This document shows positions 1-9,065 of a stretch of 64,000 nt of DNA, piece by piece. Both the position numbers and the translations under genes were made by a program. The notes beneath the pieces were generated by a model that saw nothing but the letters and a program-made list of their open reading frames with translations, ran no database searches and was not told the origin of the DNA. Numbering within the stretch: the stretch's first letter is position 1; each line of letters starts with the position of its first letter. The stretch is from Candidatus Methanoplasma termitum (GTDB taxonomy: Archaea; Thermoplasmatota; Thermoplasmata; Methanomassiliicoccales; Methanomethylophilaceae), in contig NZ_CP010070.1 of assembly GCF_000800805.1 (NCBI RefSeq), positions 868,001 through 932,000 of the forward strand. The letters are read 5' to 3'.

Positions 1-865
1 CCTCTGCGACCGTGAATTTCATCAGACCGCCGGTGTAATCGAATGTCATTCCGGCAGGCAGGCTGTCAGCCTGTGCAACAGTGAAAATATCATTCAAATT
101 GACACCTTTTGAAACGAGGAAATCCGCCATTGTTTGACCACCGATAAGGGCTTCGTTGAGGTCGACGGTCACGGTTATATTCTTTAATGAGCCGGGGTAG
201 CCTGAGGTACCGACCGCAAGAACTACATTCGCTTGCACGCCATCACATCTGAATGTGTTTTTCGTGCCTCCCATCGTCAAATTGATGAAATTTGCACCTA
301 TGCCCTGATCAAGAGTGAGTTCGGCATTGATCGTCTTTGAGACTGTTGTACCTTCGGCAGTGAAATCGGCGGTGATAGCAGTGTAGTCTCCGCTCATCCC
401 ATTGAAGACCATGTTATTCTTCAATTTGAAAGAAATATCAACAGCTGCCGCTATGTAATCATTGTTGATCGTTGAGAAAGTATATGTGAGCGTATTCTTG
501 CCTCCGGCCGTGCCGGGTACGGGTGCTCCTACCTGCGCCGGCGGCATTGAGATGCCGGCATTGACGTCATAACAATCCGGATATGTGACAACAAGTTCGT
601 ATGTGATATCTGTCGTCGACAAACTCATGACATATTCGGTCAGGTACCATGTGTCCATTTGAAGAGCAATATCGTCTTTCATCTGCCCATCTACGACCCA
701 ACCGGCGTTGAGATCCTGTGGTAAAGGAGCCGCCTGGCTGCGTTCGTTGCTGTCTGTCAGAATCAATAACGACGATACGCTAATGACCAGCAACAGTCCG
801 ATGATCAAAACTGTATTTAGCAACTTTCTTTTTGAATTATAAAACCTATTTGAATACTTTCTCAA
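1..865 (-). CDS. Secreted or membrane-anchored surface protein, partial (N-terminal part only)
   Basis: An open minus-strand frame runs from a likely TTG start at 865 to the window edge, so the C-terminus is missing. The first ~15 residues are basic, followed by a hydrophobic segment (LLNTVLIIGLLLVISVSSLL), which reads as a signal anchor or uncleaved signal peptide. The rest is Thr/Asn/Gly-rich with beta-type alternation and almost no cysteine, as in archaeal cell-surface proteins. I recognise no named domain. No ATG lies upstream, which is why I use TTG; the region before it is A+T-rich with TATA-like stretches near 920 and 980. The surface location is inferred from composition and the anchor. 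Confidence 0.7.
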   Translation of the reverse strand, partial: MRKYSNRFYNSKRKLLNTVLIIGLLLVISVSSLLILTDSNERSQAAPLPQDLNAGWVVDGQMKDDIALQMDTWYLTEYVMSLSTTDITYELVVTYPDCYDVNAGISMPPAQVGAPVPGTAGGKNTLTYTFSTINNDYIAAAVDISFKLKNNMVFNGMSGDYTAITADFTAEGTTVSKTINAELTLDQGIGANFINLTMGGTKNTFRCDGVQANVVLAVGTSGYPGSLKNITVTVDLNEALIGGQTMADFLVSKGVNLNDIFTVAQADSLPAGMTFDYTGGLMKFTVAE

Positions 866-1033
866 CAGAATAAGGCCCCCACTGATATAATATTGAAGAT
901 AGGAAATAGCCAATACTATAAAAACTATGCTAAATAACTATTTTTGCTTACATTCGCAGGCATACCTCTCAAAAATATATTAAAAGAGAATGTTTTGAGA
1001 CTGATGTCAAAAAAGTGCTGGATGTCCTTTCTT

Positions 1034-2443
1034 TCAAAAGTCAGAGTTCAACGTTGACTGGAATCTCTGCATCTCGCCGGGTATGCGTGTCGGATACTTC
1101 CCGTTGACGCATGCCAGACAGAGTTCGCTTTCCGGTTTCTCGATAGCCTCAATGAGGCCTTCTATGCTGATATAGCCTAAGCTGTCCGCACCGATGATCT
1201 TGCAGACCTCCTCGGTGCTGCGTCCGTTGGCAACGAACTGATCCCTTGTTTTCATGTCGACGCCGTAATAGCACGGGGCAATTACAGGGGGACTACCGAT
1301 GCGGACGTGGACCTCTTTTGCCCCAGCTTTCCTAAGCATCTGGATCAATTTTTTGAGAGTTGTGCCTCTGACTATGCTGTCATCGACGATCACCATCTTT
1401 TTCCCCTCCACGGTACTCTTGATGGGATTCATTTTCATCGATACGGCTGCCTCTCTCTCCCTTTGATCCGGAAGGATGAACGTTCTTTCGGCAAAACGGT
1501 TCTTCATGAAGCCTTCTTCATAAGGTATGCCGGATGCGATCGAGAAACCTATCGCATGCGCACGCCCCGAATCCGGTATGGGCATGATCATATCCACATC
1601 CGCAGGGCATTCTCTCGCTAAGATCTCTCCTATCTTCTTCCTTACATCATAAACTTCTCTTTCATCTATCACCGAGTCGGGCCTGGCAAAGTAGACCCAT
1701 TCGAACATACAATAGGCCCTGTGCCTGTTCGATATGCTGGGATGCGAAATGAATTGATCCTGCATAACTTCGACGATCTCGCCGGGCGCCACATTCCTTA
1801 CGAAAGTTCCACCCATAGCATCTATTGCCGCACTTTCCGAGACCACCATGTGCCCTCCGCATATCTTACCGATACATAGAGGCCTGAGTCCGTATGGATC
1901 TCTGATACCAAAAAGTCTGTCATTTATCATAATAGCAAGCGCATAAGCGCCTTCCAGTTCCATCATCATGTTCTTCATGGACCTTATCGGATCACTACTT
2001 TGGAGCATGTACTTACTTAGGATCTTCGTAACAAGTTCGCTGTCGGAATCGGTCAGAAAAGATATCCCGGTCGCCAGATATTTCTCTTTGAGTTCTTTAT
2101 AATTGGTTATATCGCCGTTGTGAGCGATGGCGACGACACCGAAACTCGTGGTTACGGTGAGCGGCTGGGCATTGATCACGTTCTTTGAACCGGTGGTCGA
2201 GTACCTTACATGCCCGATGCCTACGTTACCGTCCATACGGCCTATCTTCTCGTTGCTGAGTGCGACCTGAACAAGTCCGTTGTCCTTGACGGTCTGCATA
2301 TCGCCGCCGTGTTTGAAAACTGTTATGCCCGCACTCTCTTGACCGCGGTGTTGGATTATCATTAGGGTCTTATGCAAAGCCGGTACGACATTGTACGTGG
2401 CGGCTATGCCGACCACTCCGCAGCTATGTTTCGGGCCCGTCAT
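1034..2443 (-). CDS. purF: Amidophosphoribosyltransferase (purine biosynthesis, first step)
   Basis: PurF transfers the glutamine amide nitrogen to PRPP to make phosphoribosylamine. The N-terminal Ntn-type glutaminase begins at Cys8 (HSCGVVGIAA), which would become the nucleophile after removal of a short propeptide. The PRPP-binding loop VIVDDSIVRGTT lies near residues 350-365. Cysteines in YCMFEW, APCYYG and LCLAC match the [4Fe-4S] ligands of the Bacillus-type enzyme, so an iron-sulfur protein is expected. The length (469 aa) is normal. It is the last gene of an LSm-L37e-PurF run, starting 6 nt after the L37e stop. Confidence 0.97.
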   Translation of the reverse strand: MTGPKHSCGVVGIAATYNVVPALHKTLMIIQHRGQESAGITVFKHGGDMQTVKDNGLVQVALSNEKIGRMDGNVGIGHVRYSTTGSKNVINAQPLTVTTSFGVVAIAHNGDITNYKELKEKYLATGISFLTDSDSELVTKILSKYMLQSSDPIRSMKNMMMELEGAYALAIMINDRLFGIRDPYGLRPLCIGKICGGHMVVSESAAIDAMGGTFVRNVAPGEIVEVMQDQFISHPSISNRHRAYCMFEWVYFARPDSVIDEREVYDVRKKIGEILARECPADVDMIMPIPDSGRAHAIGFSIASGIPYEEGFMKNRFAERTFILPDQREREAAVSMKMNPIKSTVEGKKMVIVDDSIVRGTTLKKLIQMLRKAGAKEVHVRIGSPPVIAPCYYGVDMKTRDQFVANGRSTEEVCKIIGADSLGYISIEGLIEAIEKPESELCLACVNGKYPTRIPGEMQRFQSTLNSDF

Positions 2444-2449
2444 TGTATC

Positions 2450-2620
2450 TTAGTCGTGCGATTTAGCCCAGGTGTAGGATCTCATTTTTGCGGTCTTACC
2501 GTATCCGCATGAAGCACAAACTCCCTTTCTCACGTGATAAGCGCGGTTTCCGCATCTGCGGCAAGGTATGTGGGTCTTGAATTTGTTGTGCCTTCCCTGT
2601 GCTGCTGTTCCTGTTCCCAT
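2450..2620 (-). CDS. rpl37e: 50S ribosomal protein L37e
   Basis: A 56-residue basic protein beginning MGTGTAAQGRHNKFKTH. It carries two CxxC pairs (Cys20/23 in PCRRCG and Cys35/38 in VCASCGYG) that bind one zinc, as in archaeal and eukaryotic eL37 of the large ribosomal subunit. The end, KMRSYTWAKSHD, is typical of the family. It lies between LSm and PurF with very short gaps, so the three are probably co-transcribed; the LSm-L37e pairing is common in archaea. Confidence 0.95.
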   Translation of the reverse strand: MGTGTAAQGRHNKFKTHIPCRRCGNRAYHVRKGVCASCGYGKTAKMRSYTWAKSHD

Positions 2621-2633
2621 GATGTTTCTCTCC

Positions 2634-2870
2634 TTATGGTGAAATGTAAATCACATTGTCCCCGCGGACAATGACCAAACTGATCTTCCTGACAGACTCT
2701 CCGTTATAGAACTCCTCTGCGTTTTTCAGCACGATGTTCATGTGGGGGTCATATCCGTCAAGTACGCCTCTGTATTCCCTTTTTCCTTTCAGCTCAACGA
2801 TGACATTCTTGTTCGCCGATTGTGTGAGAACAGATAATGGCTTGATCATTTTATACCACTGAACCTCCAT
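2634..2870 (-). CDS. Sm-like (LSm) RNA-binding protein
   Basis: A 78-residue archaeal Sm protein expected to form a seven-membered ring that binds U-rich RNA. The Sm1 motif spans about residues 22-52 (VIVELKGKREYRGVLDGYD then MNIVL), and Sm2 is the terminal IVRGDNVIYI. The ATG at 2870 or the internal ATG at codon 8 (MIKPLSVL) could be the start; the latter aligns better with the usual family N-terminus. It is first in the run with L37e and PurF and has its own upstream TATA box. Confidence 0.95.
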   Translation of the reverse strand: MEVQWYKMIKPLSVLTQSANKNVIVELKGKREYRGVLDGYDPHMNIVLKNAEEFYNGESVRKISLVIVRGDNVIYISP

Positions 2871-2914
2871 AAATAGAAAGAGTATTTGAAAGTATCGTGT
2901 TTAGTTATTTTTTT

Positions 2915-2926
2915 CTTTTTATAGTG
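2915..2926 (-). promoter_or_regulatory. TATA box for the LSm-L37e-purF run
   Basis: On the minus strand the sequence reads CACTATAAAAAG, a good archaeal TATA box, about 50 nt before the LSm start. Transcription would begin around 2890-2895, leaving a short leader. Confidence 0.5.
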
Positions 2927-3033
2927 TGAAGGGCGCGGTTTTCATCAATATATTCTGTATATGAAATGAGGACATCGTCGAAATCAGAAGCACATTATCG
3001 TTATTAACGGAAATAGGCTGCCTGAAGAATCGA

Positions 3034-4158
3034 TCAGACGAACGCCCCTATCGTTGGTGCATCCAACCGGTCCATGTCAAAAAAGATTATCGCTTCCATG
3101 ATCCCTCTCTCGCCCATACCCGTACCAAAGAAATGATCGAGCATTGACGCCCTCCACATAAGATCGAGTATGGTTGTGCATAAACACCCGTAATATGCAT
3201 TCGCCATATCATCCTCGTAGTCGTTCTCGTCCATAAGGCTGAACACGTTCCCGAGGAAGCTCTCCCTTTGGTTGAGCAAAGAGATATACTTCTTCAATAA
3301 TTCTTTTCCGTCTGGCTCAATGGGCCTTATCTTGATATCGGACGCTTTTACGCTGCCTTTCTTTGTAAGGTCCCCATCATCGTCGAGCAGCATCCAATCT
3401 ATCCTCCCGGACGAGCTGTCGGCAAGGAAGATGTTCCAATTCCATTTCTCGTCGCAATAAACGGGGGCGTTGACGGGGTCGTCGGTCGCCAGGGATTCCA
3501 TGGCCGTTTCCGCCGCCGCTTCGTTCAACTCCTCTATGTCCTCAGGACTCCCTTTCAATCCTTCCAGGGTCATGACGGGCTCCGTCATGATCATCTCCAT
3601 TACCTTTCCCAAATACGTGATATCCGTGAAGTTGTCGATATTCCTGCATACAGAAGCCCTTATTTCTTCCGGATCCCCCATGACCCCGGCCTCTTTGCAG
3701 TAATGGTAGAATTCCCGATAGATCTCTCCGGCCTCCCTGACTGCCTTCCTTATCCTGCCTTCCGCTTTCGCAACTATCTCTTTAGCTTCGGTCTCGGCGT
3801 CCGCACCTTTCCCGGTCCAAACGCCTCTGCACGACAGATCGAGTTCTACCTTCACCTTATCGCCGATGTATATGTGGTACGGGAACTGCCTGCAGTAAGT
3901 GGGCCTGTTATTGTAAACAGAACATCTGCGGCCGTTTAGGAATACGCATGACCCTTTTCCTTTCTTCAGCGCAAGTGCCAGATACGGTTCCGGACCTTTG
4001 CTTTTCACCAGAGATCGGGAATGGTTCTTCTCGAAGAAGTGCCTCTCTTCGGCCAGGACCTCTGGTTGGCACAGGCAGCATAATCCGCATCCGTCCGGGC
4101 ATTCGGCCTTCTTTCCTCTAACTTCGGAATAATCGATCTCAGTGTTTGCCATACGCAT
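3034..4158 (-). CDS. YkgJ-family cysteine-cluster protein with long C-terminal extension
   Basis: The N-terminal ~130 residues carry the YkgJ/UPF0153 cysteine cluster: CPDGCGLCCLCQ near residue 20, then CVF, CSVYNNRPTYCRQFPYH near residue 85. These probably bind zinc or an iron-sulfur cluster. The remaining ~240 residues are acidic and helical without a motif I recognise, so the protein is much longer than the simple family members. The start overlaps the 3' end of pyrC by about 20 nt, suggesting translational coupling at the end of the AMMECR1-pyrC run. Its biochemical role is unknown. Confidence 0.8.
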   Translation of the reverse strand: MRMANTEIDYSEVRGKKAECPDGCGLCCLCQPEVLAEERHFFEKNHSRSLVKSKGPEPYLALALKKGKGSCVFLNGRRCSVYNNRPTYCRQFPYHIYIGDKVKVELDLSCRGVWTGKGADAETEAKEIVAKAEGRIRKAVREAGEIYREFYHYCKEAGVMGDPEEIRASVCRNIDNFTDITYLGKVMEMIMTEPVMTLEGLKGSPEDIEELNEAAAETAMESLATDDPVNAPVYCDEKWNWNIFLADSSSGRIDWMLLDDDGDLTKKGSVKASDIKIRPIEPDGKELLKKYISLLNQRESFLGNVFSLMDENDYEDDMANAYYGCLCTTILDLMWRASMLDHFFGTGMGERGIMEAIIFFDMDRLDAPTIGAFV

Positions 4159-5404
4159 CCTTTCCGACCTTCTCGCCGCAGAATTCCCCGCCTTCTATTT
4201 GGACCTCTCCCCTTACCATCACGATATCCGGGAAAACAGCCTCCCATCCCTCGTAAGGCGAGTGACCGGCCTTGCTGTGAAGCTTTCTTACGTTTATTTT
4301 TGCGAAATTTCTTGTGTCGAACACCGAAAGATCCGCATCACAGCCTTCTTCTATCCTTCCCTTTCTCATTCCGAATGCCGCGGCGGGCGTCTCCGACCCC
4401 ATCGACACGGCCTGTTTCAGTGTGATCGTGTTGTTCCTCACCATGTTCATTACCATCGGGATCGTCGTCTCGACCCCCGGTATCCCGCTTGGAGCTTCAT
4501 CGAAATCCTTTGATTTGTCCGAAAGTGTGTGGGGGGCGTGGTCGCTTCCGAACATCGATATTTTGCCGTTGATGAATGATCTGTACAATTTGTCCCTGAC
4601 CGCCGAGTTCCTTATCGGCGGGTTCACCTTGTATTCGGAGGACGAGAACTTATCGGCCTCGAAGAAAAGGTGGTGCATGGTCACTTCGGTGGTGAAACCG
4701 AGTTCGCCGGCAAGCGCCACGCTCTCTGCGTTCGTGTTGTGGCAGATGTTGATCTTCATGCCTTTGAATCTTGACAATCTTCTCAGAGCGTTGATCTCGG
4801 CTTCGACCGGGCGGTTCCTTAGGTGGTCCCTGCAATTGTTCTCTTTTTCTTTGGAGATCATCCTGTCGTCCTCGGCATGGACGCTTATCCTCTTCCCGGT
4901 CAGGGCTATGTCCCTGAATGTGGATATGATCTCGGCATCATCGTTCAAAAGGATCTTTCCCGTTGTGGAGCCCATGAAAAGCTTGAATCCCGGTACTAAG
5001 GGGGCAAGCATGCCTGCGCTGCATCCCGGCGTGACCGCCGCGAACAATCCGTAATCGGCATACGCTTTCCCTTTGACGTGATCCTTCTTGTCCAAAAGCA
5101 TGCTGACATCGGTCACGGGAGGGAGTGTGTTGGGCATGTCCAATACGCATGTGACCCCACCGTGCACGGCGGACAGCGTTCCGGATGAGAAATCCTCCTT
5201 CTCGGTCATCCCGGGATCCCTGAAATGAACGTGTGGGTCTATGAACCCGGGGAGTATAACGCCGCCCGGTACATCTATTCTTTTCTCTCCGCCTTTGACA
5301 GAACTTTTCACGGAAGCTATCTTTCCGTCGGTTATCCCGATCTCGGAATATTTTATCTCTCCTTTGACGAACGCCCTTCCGGAAACGACAAGATCGAAAC
5401 TCAC
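4139..5404 (-). CDS. pyrC: Dihydroorotase (pyrimidine biosynthesis)
   Basis: An amidohydrolase-fold zinc enzyme that interconverts carbamoyl-aspartate and dihydroorotate. Visible metal and substrate motifs are DPHVHFRDPG, HAEDD, CHNTNAES and GSDHAPHT. I place the start at the GTG at 5404 (VSFDLVVSGRAFVKG), whose TG overlaps the TGA stop of the AMMECR1 gene. The open frame extends about 50 codons further upstream, but that extension lies inside AMMECR1 and has no family similarity. The resulting 421 aa is a normal length. Confidence 0.95.
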   Translation of the reverse strand: MSFDLVVSGRAFVKGEIKYSEIGITDGKIASVKSSVKGGEKRIDVPGGVILPGFIDPHVHFRDPGMTEKEDFSSGTLSAVHGGVTCVLDMPNTLPPVTDVSMLLDKKDHVKGKAYADYGLFAAVTPGCSAGMLAPLVPGFKLFMGSTTGKILLNDDAEIISTFRDIALTGKRISVHAEDDRMISKEKENNCRDHLRNRPVEAEINALRRLSRFKGMKINICHNTNAESVALAGELGFTTEVTMHHLFFEADKFSSSEYKVNPPIRNSAVRDKLYRSFINGKISMFGSDHAPHTLSDKSKDFDEAPSGIPGVETTIPMVMNMVRNNTITLKQAVSMGSETPAAAFGMRKGRIEEGCDADLSVFDTRNFAKINVRKLHSKAGHSPYEGWEAVFPDIVMVRGEVQIEGGEFCGEKVGKDAYGKH

Positions 5405-6033
5405 TTCCTCACAACCTCTCCTTTCGGTGATGCCTCGGTGAATATCTCCCCATTGAAAGACTCTACGGTCACTCCCGGCTCTTTCCATGTCTCGGGGCGG
5501 AGACCGGCCTTCATCGAAAGATGTTCCAGGAACTCTTCGGGGCCCCATTCCCATTCGACGGGGACCTGGGGGAGCAGCAGCCCCCTCCTTCCTTTGAACG
5601 ATAATATCAGTCCGTCTCTTCCTATGACGATCTTTGAAAGAAGCTCTTCCGGAGACCGGTATTCGATCCTCTGAGGAACAGACAGGACGGTCACTTCAAA
5701 GGTGCATTTCTGCGTTTCTTCATACGTCAGATCGTCGAACCTCGGATCGTGGCATGCGGCCTCCGCAGACATCCTTAACGCTTTGCCCAGCGGGAATATG
5801 GGTTCCGGATACCCGATGCACCCTCTGAGATCCCCCGAGGGATATTCGGATATCGTAACGAACACACCTTTCGGCTCGACGGTCCATTTCGGCGGCGGCC
5901 GATCTCCGAATGCTGGATCCTTCGACTTACCGGAGAGCTTGGTCTCGGCCTCCGCATACAGCCTAGCCGCCCTCACCGCGTCAGTGCCGTCCCTGAGGTC
6001 CATCTCAATCGCTTTCTTCGCTGTCTGTGTCAT
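5401..6033 (-). CDS. AMMECR1-domain protein
   Basis: The conserved LRGCIGYPEP motif near residue 70, AEAACHDPRF, and LLLPQVPVEWEWGPEEFL near residue 150 identify the AMMECR1 family, widespread in archaea and eukaryotes but of uncertain biochemical role. Two starts are possible: ATG at 6033, overlapping the upstream gene by 29 nt, or ATG at 6003, one base after that gene's stop. I list the longer one. It overlaps pyrC by 4 nt, so the two should be co-translated. Confidence 0.88.
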   Translation of the reverse strand: MTQTAKKAIEMDLRDGTDAVRAARLYAEAETKLSGKSKDPAFGDRPPPKWTVEPKGVFVTISEYPSGDLRGCIGYPEPIFPLGKALRMSAEAACHDPRFDDLTYEETQKCTFEVTVLSVPQRIEYRSPEELLSKIVIGRDGLILSFKGRRGLLLPQVPVEWEWGPEEFLEHLSMKAGLRPETWKEPGVTVESFNGEIFTEASPKGEVVRK

Positions 6034-6493
6034 CCTTCTTTGCGGTCATTTTGATGTGGATCTTCTCCACGCCGGAATTCGGTTTGCTTTTTTCAGCTTT
6101 GGAGAATTCTTCGGAGGCGCCCTTTCTGGTCTCTTCCGCTTTGCCGGCCGCTTCCTTTACAAAGTCGGGGAAAGGCATGGCCCTGATGAGAGCATTCATT
6201 CCCATCATGAACTCCATTCCCATGACCAAGAAGTGCTTCTGAACCTCTGGATCGGTGAATGCATTGAATACTTGTTCGGCTTTTTCTTTGGCCTTCTCCT
6301 TCTTCTCTTTGGCGAAGTCCTCTGCTTTCTCACATTCTTTGTCGAAGGTCTCTTTGAAGGAACTCTTCCCCTCTTTGAAGAGTTTCTCCATCATTTCCTT
6401 CTCTTCGCTGAAGAGCCTCTCCAGCATCTCTTTGTTCTCTTTGAGGAACTTTTCCAGCTCCGGGTCAATGTATTTTTTGTCTTCCTCGCTCAT
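6005..6493 (-). CDS. Charged, coiled-coil-forming hypothetical protein
   Basis: A 162-residue protein dominated by Lys and Glu. Residues ~10-75 form an unbroken amphipathic helical stretch (repeats like EKEMMEKLFKEGK), then a Met/Phe-rich helix with NAFTDPEVQKHFLVMG and MGMNALIRAMPFPDFVK, and a charged acidic tail. I see no catalytic motif and do not recognise a family. The segment around FPDFVKEA could be a short membrane-associating helix. It is first in the run with AMMECR1 and pyrC. Confidence 0.75.
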   Translation of the reverse strand: MSEEDKKYIDPELEKFLKENKEMLERLFSEEKEMMEKLFKEGKSSFKETFDKECEKAEDFAKEKKEKAKEKAEQVFNAFTDPEVQKHFLVMGMEFMMGMNALIRAMPFPDFVKEAAGKAEETRKGASEEFSKAEKSKPNSGVEKIHIKMTAKKDDTDSEESD

Positions 6494-6563
6494 GCGGATA
6501 CCTCCTTTTCTTTATTCTCTCTAATACCGAAGGGCGGTCATATCTCTTAAACAGTTTGCTTGC

Positions 6564-7646
6564 TCAGCCGTGTCCCTCCTTGGGTTCTGACAATTGAAGG
6601 AAGAACACCTTCTTCTGAGCCTCTATCTCCGCACGCAGTTCTTCTTCGGAAGGGAGATATGTCATGTATTTAGTTGCGAAGAGCTGTTCGTTCCCGTTCA
6701 GCATGGAATAGTGCGCGACGTCTGAATCGGTTTCGCTGCACATTATTATTCCCAACGTCGGATTCTGTTCGCTCGTTTTTCTGAATTCGTCGTACAAGCG
6801 CACGTACATATCCATTTGACCGATATCGCGAGGTGTGACCTTTGACGTTTTCAGATCGACAAGAACATAACACCTCATGAATACATTATAGAAGACCAGA
6901 TCGATGAAATATACTTGGTTTCCCGTCTGAATACGCTGCTGACGTGCGATGAAAGCGTAGCCTTTTCCTAACTCCAACAAGAATTTCTGCATATTCCCGA
7001 TGATGCGGCTCTCAAGACGAGATTCGTTGATCTTGACGTTCCGATCCGAACCGAAGAATTCCATCAAAACCGGATTTTTTACGAAATCCAGCGCGTCTCT
7101 TTTGTACGGTTCGGTTATTTCTTTATTTTCCTGATCTGTTGGCGCCGGGTTCTGTGTACTCAGCAACCGGTAGTAATACTGTGATGATATGTTCCTCTTT
7201 AGTGATTCGACACTCCACGATTGTTCTGAAGCTTCCTTCAGATACCAATCTCTGGCCTTTTTGTCTTCTACTTGCACCAGAGTACGATAATGGGACCATG
7301 GCAAGAGTGGTAAAGATTGTCCACACGCTGAGTGGAAAATGTCTGGGTATATTTTATAGAACTGTGTGAAGTAATACAAATTGCTCTCTGAGTATCCTTT
7401 GCCGTATAGGTATGTCAGCTCTTTAGATAGCTTGTTGATTATGTCCTTTCCATAATCGGTCTTGCGATCGCCGTGCAATTCTTCCTCGGCGATGCGCTTA
7501 CCTAATAACCAATTCCGTTGGACCAATGCTGTGTTCACGGCACGATATGCCGTACGCCGCGAGTCCTCGATTATCTGCTTTGCATCGTCCAAGATGTTGC
7601 TTGTTGAAACGGCCGAATTTTCTTTTTCTTTGCTTGTTTTTGTCAT
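6564..7646 (-). CDS. DUF1016 (YhcG-type) PD-(D/E)XK nuclease-domain protein
   Basis: The N-terminal half matches DUF1016: residues ~30-50 AYRAVNTALVQRNWLLGKRI, KDIINKLSKEL, and SESNLYYFTQFYKIYP. The C-terminal half has the PD-(D/E)XK core IDLVFYNVFMRCYVLVDLK, with D in FIDLVFY and D-x-K in VDLKTSK, then DIGQMDMYVRLYD. Family members are predicted DNases often found in accessory or restriction regions. A divergent paralogue lies at 9794-10927 on the same strand. The length (360 aa) looks complete. Confidence 0.88.
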   Translation of the reverse strand: MTKTSKEKENSAVSTSNILDDAKQIIEDSRRTAYRAVNTALVQRNWLLGKRIAEEELHGDRKTDYGKDIINKLSKELTYLYGKGYSESNLYYFTQFYKIYPDIFHSACGQSLPLLPWSHYRTLVQVEDKKARDWYLKEASEQSWSVESLKRNISSQYYYRLLSTQNPAPTDQENKEITEPYKRDALDFVKNPVLMEFFGSDRNVKINESRLESRIIGNMQKFLLELGKGYAFIARQQRIQTGNQVYFIDLVFYNVFMRCYVLVDLKTSKVTPRDIGQMDMYVRLYDEFRKTSEQNPTLGIIMCSETDSDVAHYSMLNGNEQLFATKYMTYLPSEEELRAEIEAQKKVFFLQLSEPKEGHG

Positions 7647-7729
7647 AGCTGAGTCTCCTTTTGCAAGCTTTTACAAAAATGGCGATGCCGCGTCGCCGCA
7701 GCATCCCTGTTCTTGACCGTTCTCTAAAC

Positions 7730-7742
7730 GCCCCTTCGGGGC
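7730..7742. other. Short GC-rich hairpin
   Basis: GCCCC-TTC-GGGGC forms a tight stem downstream of the arsA-like stop on the minus strand. No U tract follows in either direction, so a termination role is only possible. The rest of the 7647-7873 gap shows nothing else convincing. Confidence 0.3.
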
Positions 7743-7873
7743 ATTGTAACGGCTGGTTCGGAGACCCGTTTCACTTGTTGTTTTTCTTACGGCGCTGATA
7801 GTATATAAGTCCTCCAGGGGGGTGTCCGAAAGTACCGAAAGTACAAAAACATCAATGAGCCAGCGGTATTTTT

Positions 7874-9046
7874 TTACTTTTTCCTTCTGAATTTGACCAC
7901 AAGCTCCGCGCCGTCGAACTCTGCGCCGAGCATCTCCGCATCTACCAGGGTCATTGGGAGAGCGATCGCTCTTTTTTGGGAGCCGGCCCGTATGATGATC
8001 GAGCTGTTGTTCCCTCTGAACAGCTCTATCTCCTTCTTTTCGACGAACGGCATCATTACATGCAGTTTGTCGATGTCGCCTTCGGCGGTGAAATGCATGG
8101 GGCTCGTGCTCGCATAGACCTCCGTGGGATCCGAATCCCCGAATATCATGTCGGCCATCGCATCAAGGCCCTCCGACCCTCTGAGTTCAGTCCGAAGTTG
8201 ATAAGCGTACATTATCTTCAGAGGCTCGAAGGCCTCGTGTATCATCTTCATGTAGCCTTCCTGTTCCTCGAGCTTCTTTCTCATGAAACTGCCGTCGACG
8301 TCATCGGGCAGGACCTTGTTGACTATCAGACACTCAACGGTCTTGTTGTAAAGGCATAGGTAGGTGTAAGAACGCATTGTTTCATTGATCGGCATCCTCT
8401 CTGGGTTCAGAACAAGCCTTATCGTCGTGTTCTCGTGATCTTCCAGTATCTCCTTTACCCTTTCCATGTTGTTCTTGATGTCCTCGATGCTCTCCATGAC
8501 CTCCTTCGAAGGGAGCGGTATATCGATCATTCTGCCGACGGTCATTCTCGCAATGGACACCATCCTCTTCAGCAGCCCGAAGATCTTGTCGATGTACCAG
8601 TTCGATACGTCCGGGAAGCTTAAGAGTCTGAGCGTCTCGCCGGTCGGCGCCGTGTCGATTATCACTACGTCGTACGAACCGCTGTCCTTGAATTGCAGAA
8701 CGTAGAACAAAGCGGCGACCATCTCCATTCCCGGAAGTATCGCCATCTCCTCCGCGGAGATGTCCTCCACGCCCTGGGACAGCATGAACGCCGAGATGTA
8801 ATCCCTTATGCTTGACCATTTGGTCCTCATCTCATGGATTATGTTCAATTCCAATGCGTCGAGGTTCTTCTCCACATTGACGATCTCCGAGGAAAGTTTA
8901 ACATCAAGTGAATCTCCTAAAGAGTGTGCGGTGTCCACACTCATGATCATTGTGCGGTAGCCCATTTTCGCACTTCTGCGTGCGGTTGCGGCTGCGACGG
9001 AGGTCTTTCCCACCCCGCCTTTCCCGTTGTAGATTATTATCCTCAT
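7874..9046 (-). CDS. ArsA/GET3-family ATPase
   Basis: The deviant Walker A GKGGVGKTS lies at residues ~8-16, switch I is DTAHSLGDSLD, switch II is IDTAPTGETLRLLSFPD, and a later NPERMPINETMRSY block is typical of ArsA/GET3. The last ~90 residues (VEKKEIELFRG to LVVKFRRKK) resemble the Hsp20-like domain found at the C-terminus of many archaeal ArsA proteins. I see no CxxC of the zinc-linked GET3 dimer and no arsenite-binding cysteines. A chaperone-type role is more likely than arsenite export. It sits 19 nt downstream of a dicluster ferredoxin gene, so the two are probably co-transcribed. Confidence 0.9.
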   Translation of the reverse strand: MRIIIYNGKGGVGKTSVAAATARRSAKMGYRTMIMSVDTAHSLGDSLDVKLSSEIVNVEKNLDALELNIIHEMRTKWSSIRDYISAFMLSQGVEDISAEEMAILPGMEMVAALFYVLQFKDSGSYDVVIIDTAPTGETLRLLSFPDVSNWYIDKIFGLLKRMVSIARMTVGRMIDIPLPSKEVMESIEDIKNNMERVKEILEDHENTTIRLVLNPERMPINETMRSYTYLCLYNKTVECLIVNKVLPDDVDGSFMRKKLEEQEGYMKMIHEAFEPLKIMYAYQLRTELRGSEGLDAMADMIFGDSDPTEVYASTSPMHFTAEGDIDKLHVMMPFVEKKEIELFRGNNSSIIIRAGSQKRAIALPMTLVDAEMLGAEFDGAELVVKFRRKK

Positions 9047-9065
9047 GTTCGTTCCTTTATCGTAC